Position numbers and translations under genes: made by a program
Notes under the pieces: model-generated
What the model was told of the DNA's origin: nothing
Database searches by the model: none
What the model saw: only the letters and a program-made list of their open reading frames with translations
Source: an uncultured Clostridia bacterium
GTDB taxonomy: Bacteria; Bacillota; Clostridia; Christensenellales; Borkfalkiaceae
Assembly: GCA_934272745.1 (NCBI GenBank)
Contig: CAKQSI010000005.1
Location: forward strand, 1 to 64,000
Direction: 5' to 3'
Length of the DNA: 64,000 nucleotides
Part shown: positions 58,316 through 64,000 of the stretch, one piece after another
Layout: each line of letters starts with the position of its first letter
Numbering within the stretch: position 1 is the stretch's first letter

Positions 58316-60199
58316 ATGACAGATATCACAGTCAAAGAAAACAGAAATACCGAACGAAAGAAAGAGGGCGCCGCAAAAGGGTTGTTCCTCGTTTCTGCCG
58401 TTTTTTCGGTTGCGGCGGTGTTTGCCATCGTCTTTTATATCTTGCTCGCAAGTTTCCCGGCGTTCCGGGAGATCGGCGTATTCCATTTCTTGTTCGGCAA
58501 AACCTGGGCGCCGCTCAAGGAATATCTCGCCGTGTCCGACCGCTTCGGCATTCTGCCGATGATCGTCGGCTCGCTGTCGGTTACGTTCGGCGCAGTGCTG
58601 CTCGGCGGAACGCTGGGCATCTTTTCGGCGATTTTTTTAAGCTATTTTTGTCCTAAAAAATTAAAGGATGTCTTTTCGGAAATCATCAATCTGCTTTCCG
58701 GGATCCCCTCCATCATTTACGGCTTTTTCGGAATCGTCGTTTTAGTACCGCTCTTGATCAAAATTTCCCCTAACGGGAACGGCAAGGGCATTCTTGCAAG
58801 TTCGCTCATTCTGGGAATAATGATTCTGCCGACGGTTGCGGGGATTGCGAAAAACGCCATCGAAGCCGTGCCCAAGAGTTATTTCGAAGGCGCGCTTGCC
58901 CTCGGCAGCACCAAAGAACAGGCGGTATTCAAAGTCATTCTTCCCGCGGCGCGGTCGGGAATCGTTTCCGGACTGATCCTCGGCGTTGGCAGAGCGATCG
59001 GCGAAACCATGGCGGTCATGATGGTTGCCGGCAATACGGCGGCTTTCCCGCACGGGCTGTTCGACAACCTTCGCACGCTGACCACCAACGTCGTTATGGA
59101 AATGGCGTATTCCGAGGGGTTGCACCGGCAGGCGCTGATTGCAACCGCCTTCGTGCTTCTGGTATTCGTCCTCATTTTAAACTTTCTTTTGGGACTGATC
59201 AAAACCGAAAAGAAACCTTCCGGTAAGGAACCGAAAACCAGGCGGCTGCACCCGGAAAAAACTGCAGACTCTGCTGAGGCGAAAACCGATTCGGGGGCAA
59301 ACGCGACGGCGCCTGCCCGCAAAGAACGCCTTACGGAGACGGTCACCCCGCGCCAACGCGTGGTTTTCAAAAAGACCGGCGGGGTGCAGGCGGCGATGAA
59401 ATACGCTTCCGCCGCAATTTCGGTTCTTGTCAGTTTGTCGCTGGCGCTTCTGGTCTGCTTTATCCTGATCAAAGGCGTGCCGAATATCACGGCGGACTTT
59501 TTGTTCGGCGCGTCCGGCAACGAAAAAATGACGCTGGCGCCGGCGTTTGTTTCGACGGGCATTTTAATTCTCATCGCGCTCGTCATTGCGCTTCCCATCG
59601 GGATCGGCGCCGCTATTTACCTCGTGGAATATGCCAAAAAGGGAAGTAAACTCGTGCGGGTCATCCGCCTGTTCACCGATACTCTGGCGGGCATTCCCAG
59701 CATCGTCTTCGGCTTGTTCGGCATGATCTTTTTCGGCGGGGTGCTGCATCTTGGGTACAGTTTACTTTCGGGCGGGCTGACGCTGGTGCTGATTATTCTT
59801 CCCACCATCGTCCGTTCCACCGAAGAAAGTCTGCTTGCCGTGCCCGATTCCTTACGGGAGGGCAGTCTGGCGCTCGGCGCAAGCAAGGTGGGGACAATCT
59901 TCCGCGTAGTGTTGCCTTCCGCCATCAGCGGCATTATGACGGCGATTATTCTGAGCGTGGGCAGAATCGTGGGCGAATCCGCAGCGCTTATCTACACCGC
60001 CGGCGCCGTGCCGTATATGCCGACGGGAATTACCGAACAGGGCAGTTCGTTTGCGGTCATGATGTGGATGTTTGCGGGGGAAGGGCTTTACCTCGATCAG
60101 GCGTACGCCACGGCTTCGGTTCTCCTAGTGTTTGTGGCTGTGCTGAACCTTTTAGCCCGGTTCACCGAAAAGAAATTAAAGAAAGGAAAAACGGTATGA
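58316..60199 (+). CDS. pstCA: Fused PstC-PstA phosphate permease
   Basis: 627 residues containing two ABC permease domains normally encoded by separate genes. The PstC half (about 1-300) has the EAA-like loop [30 protein letters not shown] shortened here to its key residues EG.LALG. The PstA half (about 355-620) has a second loop [13 protein letters not shown] charged linker (about 300-350) joins them. It forms the membrane channel of the Pst importer; a single chain replaces the usual heterodimer. Its start (ATG 58316) has a poor ribosome site after the hairpin-rich gap, so the start is slightly uncertain. It overlaps pstB by 4 bases. Confidence 0.93.
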   Translation: MTDITVKENRNTERKKEGAAKGLFLVSAVFSVAAVFAIVFYILLASFPAFREIGVFHFLFGKTWAPLKEYLAVSDRFGILPMIVGSLSVTFGAVLLGGTLGIFSAIFLSYFCPKKLKDVFSEIINLLSGIPSIIYGFFGIVVLVPLLIKISPNGNGKGILASSLILGIMILPTVAGIAKNAIEAVPKSYFEGALALGSTKEQAVFKVILPAARSGIVSGLILGVGRAIGETMAVMMVAGNTAAFPHGLFDNLRTLTTNVVMEMAYSEGLHRQALIATAFVLLVFVLILNFLLGLIKTEKKPSGKEPKTRRLHPEKTADSAEAKTDSGANATAPARKERLTETVTPRQRVVFKKTGGVQAAMKYASAAISVLVSLSLALLVCFILIKGVPNITADFLFGASGNEKMTLAPAFVSTGILILIALVIALPIGIGAAIYLVEYAKKGSKLVRVIRLFTDTLAGIPSIVFGLFGMIFFGGVLHLGYSLLSGGLTLVLIILPTIVRSTEESLLAVPDSLREGSLALGASKVGTIFRVVLPSAISGIMTAIILSVGRIVGESAALIYTAGAVPYMPTGITEQGSSFAVMMWMFAGEGLYLDQAYATASVLLVFVAVLNLLARFTEKKLKKGKTV

Positions 60200-60999
60200 A
60201 ATCTATCACCGAACAAAAAAAGCAGGTTATGTTCGATTTCGAGCGGGAAAAGGTCGTCGAAGTAAAAGATCTCGACCTTTATTACGGCGAATTCAAAGCG
60301 CTGAAAAAGGTTTCCGTAACCATGCAGAAAAACCAAATCACCGCGTTTATCGGACCGTCCGGCTGCGGGAAGTCCACGCTCCTTAAAACGCTCAACCGCA
60401 TGAACGACCTCGTCGAAGGGTGCCGCGTGGACGGCAAGGTGCTGATCGGCGGCGTGGATATTTACGCCGATAAACCCGACCTGTCGCTGCTCCGTAAAGA
60501 AGTCGGCATGGTGTTCCAGAAACCCAATCCGTTTCCCATGAGCGTCTACGACAACGTGGCGTACGGACCGCGCACGTTCGGCATCAAGAAAAAGGACGCG
60601 TTGGACGAGATTGTGGAGCGTTCCTTAAAGCAAGCCGCCATGTGGGACGAACTGAAGGGCAGACTGAATAAATCGGCTTTGGGACTTTCCGGCGGGCAGC
60701 AGCAGCGCCTCTGCATCGCGCGGGCGCTTGCGGTAGAACCCAAAATTCTTTTGATGGACGAACCGACTTCCGCGCTCGATCCCATTTCTACCGGCAAGAT
60801 CGAAGAACTGGCGGAAGAGATCAAAAAAGACGTCACCATCGTCATCGTCACGCACAACATGCAGCAGGCGACGCGTATCGCGGACAAAACGGCGTTCTTT
60901 CTTCTGGGCGAACTGGTGGAATTCGGCGACACCGAAACTATTTTCTCCACGCCGCAGGATAAACGGACGGAAAATTACATTACGGGAAGATTCGGCTAA
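60196..60999 (+). CDS. pstB: PstB, phosphate importer ATPase
   Basis: 267 residues, ABC ATPase of the Pst family: Walker [10 protein letters not shown] (about 46-54), Q loop [11 protein letters not shown], signature LSGGQQQR (about 160-167), Walker [14 protein letters not shown] (about 180-192) and switch His VTHNMQQ. The start is ATG 60196, overlapping the stop of pstCA (ATGA). It powers phosphate uptake through the fused permease. Confidence 0.97.
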   Translation: MKSITEQKKQVMFDFEREKVVEVKDLDLYYGEFKALKKVSVTMQKNQITAFIGPSGCGKSTLLKTLNRMNDLVEGCRVDGKVLIGGVDIYADKPDLSLLRKEVGMVFQKPNPFPMSVYDNVAYGPRTFGIKKKDALDEIVERSLKQAAMWDELKGRLNKSALGLSGGQQQRLCIARALAVEPKILLMDEPTSALDPISTGKIEELAEEIKKDVTIVIVTHNMQQATRIADKTAFFLLGELVEFGDTETIFSTPQDKRTENYITGRFG

Positions 61000-61101
61000 G
61001 CCGGAACGGGCAAAGCCGTATTTTGCGGTTTTTTATATATTCGCACCGCAAAAACACTTTTCCTTTTGAAATCATTGAAAAATAAGGAGAAATGAAGTAT
61101 A

Positions 61102-61767
61102 ATGTCGCTGAGAAACAAATACGAAACCGAACTGGGGTTGGTGTTCGGCAAACTGGTTGATATGTGCCGCGCTGCGGAACGGGCGATCGACGCTTCGGTC
61201 AAAGCTTTTCTTTCGCGCGATAAGGAAGCCGCGAAAAAGGTCATGGAAAACGACCGTGCGATCGACCTGAAAGAACGGGAGATCGAACAGGACTGCTTAA
61301 AAATCCTGCTGATGGAACACCCCGTGGCGGGCGACTTCCGCGACGTTTCGGCGGCGCTGAAAGTCATCACCGATCTGGAACGTATCGGCGATCAGGCTGC
61401 CGATATCTCGGAAATCGCGCTAAGATTGGAAGACGAACTCTTTTCGTTCGTTCCGGAAGCCATCGAAAGCATGGCTTCTGCCGTCACCGCCATGGTAAAA
61501 GACGGCGTGGACAGTTATATCAACAAGGACTACGCTTTGGCGCGCGATCTCGACCGGCGCGACGATCGGGTGGACAACTTGTTTATCAAAGTGAAAGACG
61601 AACTCATCGCCACCGTCAAAAGCCACCCGGACGCCGCGGAAGAAGTCGTGATGTATCTCATGATCGCAAAGTACCTGGAGCGCATCGGCGACCATGCCGT
61701 CAATATCGGCGAATGGGCGGAATACGCCCTGACCGGAGTCCACAGCAACGAAGAAATCAAACAGTAA
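61102..61767 (+). CDS. phoU: PhoU, phosphate signalling/transport modulator
   Basis: 221 residues, all-helical with two PhoU repeats, each with an E/DxxxD-type metal motif (about DRAIDLKERE near 53-62, and DRRDDRVDNLFIKV near 151-164). PhoU damps Pst transport and links phosphate supply to the PhoR kinase. Starts at ATG 61102 after AAGGAGA. A short gap of 102 bases separates it from pstB. Confidence 0.95.
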   Translation: MSLRNKYETELGLVFGKLVDMCRAAERAIDASVKAFLSRDKEAAKKVMENDRAIDLKEREIEQDCLKILLMEHPVAGDFRDVSAALKVITDLERIGDQAADISEIALRLEDELFSFVPEAIESMASAVTAMVKDGVDSYINKDYALARDLDRRDDRVDNLFIKVKDELIATVKSHPDAAEEVVMYLMIAKYLERIGDHAVNIGEWAEYALTGVHSNEEIKQ

Positions 61768-61884
61768 TTTCTTCCGCGCGACGGAAAACGGAGCAAAACC
61801 GCCCGAAAAAGGGCAGATTCCGGCTTTTGCCGCAGACCGAAGCGGTTCGGCAACGCCCAAAAATAAAACGTAAAGGAGAGAGCC

Positions 61885-62553
61885 ATGCAAAAACAACTGA
61901 TCTACGCCGTAGACGACGAAGCGTCCATCCGCGAAATTTATGAATGCGCGTTAAGCACCGGCGGCTATAACGTCCGCACCTTTGCAACGGGGGCGGAACT
62001 GTTTCAGGGCGTAAAGGAGCAGGTTCCCGACCTTTTTATTCTGGACGTTATGCTGGACGGTATGGACGGGTTCGAGATTTTGAAAACCCTCAGGCAAATG
62101 CCGCAGACAGCGGAAGTTCCCGCCATTATGGTTTCCGCCAAAGGCGGGGAAACCGATAAAGTCAAAGGATTGAATCTCGGCGCAGACGATTATCTCGCAA
62201 AGCCGTTCGGGGTCATGGAACTTCTGGCACGGATCGGGGCAAGGCTGAGAAAAACCGCGGCAAAACCCGCCGAAATCACCTATAAAGACCTCGTTCTTTC
62301 GGACGAAAAACATACGATCGCGTTAAACGGCGCGCCGCTCGATCTCACCGTAAAAGAATATGATCTTTTGAAACTGTTTTTGAAAAACGTCGGCACGGTT
62401 CTTCGCCGGGACGACATTTTAGACGCCGTATGGGGCGAAAATTACGGAGAAACGCGCACGCTCGACATGCACGTGGCTTCCTTAAGAAAGGCGATTGCCG
62501 GTTCTTCCGCCGAAATTGCCACCGTCCGCGGCGTCGGGTATACGCTGAAATAA
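61885..62553 (+). CDS. phoP: PhoB/PhoP-type response regulator
   Basis: 222 residues of the OmpR/PhoB class: receiver domain (about 1-115) with DDE near 9-12, phospho-accepting Asp in LFILDVMLDGMDGF (about 51-64) and a C-terminal winged helix (about 128-222, DLTVKEYDLLKLFL). It follows phoU and precedes the phoR kinase. It most likely binds the Pho-box-like repeats before pstS. Start ATG 61885 follows AAAGGAGAG. Confidence 0.94.
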   Translation: MQKQLIYAVDDEASIREIYECALSTGGYNVRTFATGAELFQGVKEQVPDLFILDVMLDGMDGFEILKTLRQMPQTAEVPAIMVSAKGGETDKVKGLNLGADDYLAKPFGVMELLARIGARLRKTAAKPAEITYKDLVLSDEKHTIALNGAPLDLTVKEYDLLKLFLKNVGTVLRRDDILDAVWGENYGETRTLDMHVASLRKAIAGSSAEIATVRGVGYTLK

Positions 62554-62563
62554 GGAAACGAAC

Positions 62564-64000
62564 ATGAAAAGAAAACTCATTCTTTTTAATACGCTCATCG
62601 TAACGCTGGCGCTGGTACTCTCTTCTTGCCTCGGCATTATGGTCACGAAAAGCAATCACTACACCGAAGTAAAGGAAAACGTGAAAGAAATCACTTCGGC
62701 ATACGCCGGCAACTACATTTCCGCCGGACAGACGGCAAAGACCGCTGCGGCGGGATACCGCGTCACCGTCGTCGGCAGCGACGGAATGGTACTGTCGGAC
62801 AGCGAAACGACCGATCTCGCTTCTATGGGCAACCATATGAACCGTGCGGAAATTCTCGCCGCGCTCGATGGAAAACCCGCAACTTTCGTCCGTTTTAGCG
62901 ATACGCTGAAAAAGGATATGGTATATTATGCCGAAAAAGTCGATCTTCCGGACGGGGATTACGTCTTTATCCGCGTCGCAAAGGCGGTGGACAGCGTCAA
63001 CGGCTTCGTGCTGCAACTCATTCCGCTCACCGTCGTCATTCTGCTCGGCGCGGTGCTCGTTTCCTTTATTTTGAGTCTGATTGCGGCAAATTCCCTCGTC
63101 AAACCGTTAAAAGACGTGGGGGACAGCCTGAAAGCGGTGGCAAACGGCACTTACCGTTCCACCATTCCCGCTTCCGGCGACGCAGACGTTGACGAGGTTC
63201 TTTCCGAACTGAACGAAATCGGAGATAAACTGCAGACTTCGCTTACGGAAGCCAAAGAGGGGCGCGACCGCCTGCATTACGTCATCGAAAACGTTTCGGA
63301 CGGCATCGTGGTCTTGCAGCAGACGGGCAAAATTTCGCTGATCAACCACAGCGCGGAGGAAGCGTTCGGCATTGCTTCTCCCGTCGGGCGGGAATACACG
63401 CTGCTTTCGGACGACGCGGCGTATATCGGCGGCGTTTCCGCCGTCTTGTCCGGCAAAAAACAGGCGAAATTCGACCTGACTTTGCGCGAACGCTGCTACG
63501 CCGTCACCGCCAAAGCCCCGGAAGAAGGGGTGGTTATCCTCGTCCTTTCAGACGTCACCGCCGAACGGCAGAGCGAAAAAATCCGCAGCGAATTTTTCGC
63601 CAACGCCTCGCACGAATTGAAAACGCCGTTGACCGCCGTGAAAGGGTTCAACGACATCATTCGTATGACGACGGCGGACGAAAAGATCCGTTCCTATTCC
63701 GAAAAGATCGATAAGGAAACCGACCGCGTAGTCAAACTGATCGGCGATATGCTGGATCTTTCCCGGCTCGAAACGGTGACTGCGGACGCAAAAGAACCGG
63801 TAGACGTTTCTAAAGTCGCGGGCGAGATCAAAGAAAGCCTTGCGCCGCTCGCGGAAAAGAAAGGGGTTTCGGTTTCCGTATCCGGCAATTGCACGGTCTT
63901 TGCCGAAAAAGAACACGTCACCGAACTTGTCAAAAACCTGCTGGAAAACGCCGTTCGTTATAACGAAGCGGGCGGGAAAGCCGAAGTCATCCTTTCGGAA
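62564..64000 (+). CDS. phoR: PhoR-type sensor histidine kinase (cut by window end)
   Basis: At least 479 residues, open at the window end. Membrane segment (about 5-25), extracellular sensor (about 30-145), second membrane segment (about 148-172), HAMP (about 172-225), PAS (about 235-335), HisKA with phospho-His in FFANASHELKTPLTAVKG (about 344-361), and the start of HATPase with NLLENAVRYNE (about 460-470). It would phosphorylate the preceding response regulator in response to low phosphate through PstS/PhoU. ATG 62564 follows AAGGAA, 10 bases after the regulator gene. Confidence 0.93.
   Translation, partial: MKRKLILFNTLIVTLALVLSSCLGIMVTKSNHYTEVKENVKEITSAYAGNYISAGQTAKTAAAGYRVTVVGSDGMVLSDSETTDLASMGNHMNRAEILAALDGKPATFVRFSDTLKKDMVYYAEKVDLPDGDYVFIRVAKAVDSVNGFVLQLIPLTVVILLGAVLVSFILSLIAANSLVKPLKDVGDSLKAVANGTYRSTIPASGDADVDEVLSELNEIGDKLQTSLTEAKEGRDRLHYVIENVSDGIVVLQQTGKISLINHSAEEAFGIASPVGREYTLLSDDAAYIGGVSAVLSGKKQAKFDLTLRERCYAVTAKAPEEGVVILVLSDVTAERQSEKIRSEFFANASHELKTPLTAVKGFNDIIRMTTADEKIRSYSEKIDKETDRVVKLIGDMLDLSRLETVTADAKEPVDVSKVAGEIKESLAPLAEKKGVSVSVSGNCTVFAEKEHVTELVKNLLENAVRYNEAGGKAEVILSE

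Noticed and set aside
61010..61036. Terminator after pstB
   Set aside because: A T run is present, but the preceding pairing (CAAA/TTTG and short GC pairs) is too weak to call.

Overview
The window looks like chromosome from a Gram-positive, probably anaerobic clostridial Firmicute. The case rests on WhiA beside ATP-dependent phosphofructokinase, SipW-type signal peptidases with TasA-like substrates, clostridial cyclic-di-GMP-I riboswitches, strong AGGAGG ribosome binding sites, textbook TTGACA-17-TATAAT promoters, and an oxygen-sensitive-looking set of flavin/Fe-S enzymes with Hyp proteins. Coding regions are moderately GC-rich with a strong G/C third-position preference. Lower-GC islands (the rhs tip and its immunity gene, parts of the giant surface protein) stand out. 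A Christensenellales/Oscillospirales-like host is a guess. No rRNA, tRNA, CRISPR array or IS element was recognised.

Layout. 0-4.7 kb: whiA, pfkA, rlmD and a lipoprotein. 4.8-8.8 kb: an operon hypB - large FAD/Fe-S oxidoreductase - hypA. 9-20.1 kb: a second paralogous lipoprotein, a phage-tail-like beta-helix protein built from 660-nt modules, a 1742-residue RHS protein with a hydrophobic variable tip, a membrane immunity candidate and a displaced orphan RHS tip. 20.2-42.2 kb: a surface-fibre locus. Two near-identical cyclic-di-GMP-I riboswitches, each with its own promoter and an overlapping terminator, precede a 1979-residue secreted protein and a group starting with a catalytically dead EAL protein. 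In the same stretch lie at least five membrane-anchored or SipW-type surface proteins, two SipW-like signal peptidases, a membrane-anchored McrB-like AAA+ ATPase and a DUF2357 (McrC-like) partner with a duplicated flanking domain.

42.2-50 kb: c-di-GMP turnover and sensing. This part holds a membrane GGDEF(degenerate)-EAL phosphodiesterase and an operon of GGDEF-REC-HD-GYP enzyme, solute-binding lipoprotein, hybrid histidine kinase and Hpt protein. 50-54 kb: a flavin enoate reductase with a two-subunit aconitase X. 54.6-57 kb: a DUF1538 membrane protein with two PII-like proteins. 57.2-64 kb: a Pho regulon (pstS, a fused pstC-pstA, pstB, phoU, phoB/phoP, and phoR running off the window end).

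How it may work together (inference): an extracellular ligand is sensed by the lipoprotein and hybrid kinase. Phosphate passes through Hpt to the REC domain of the GGDEF/HD-GYP enzyme. The resulting c-di-GMP change is read by the two riboswitches, and perhaps by the dead EAL protein, which control production of the fibre proteins. The peptidases process those proteins, and the McrB-like/DUF2357 pair may assemble or remodel them. This c-di-GMP-switched fibre locus with a repurposed McrBC-like machine is the best candidate for an undescribed system here.
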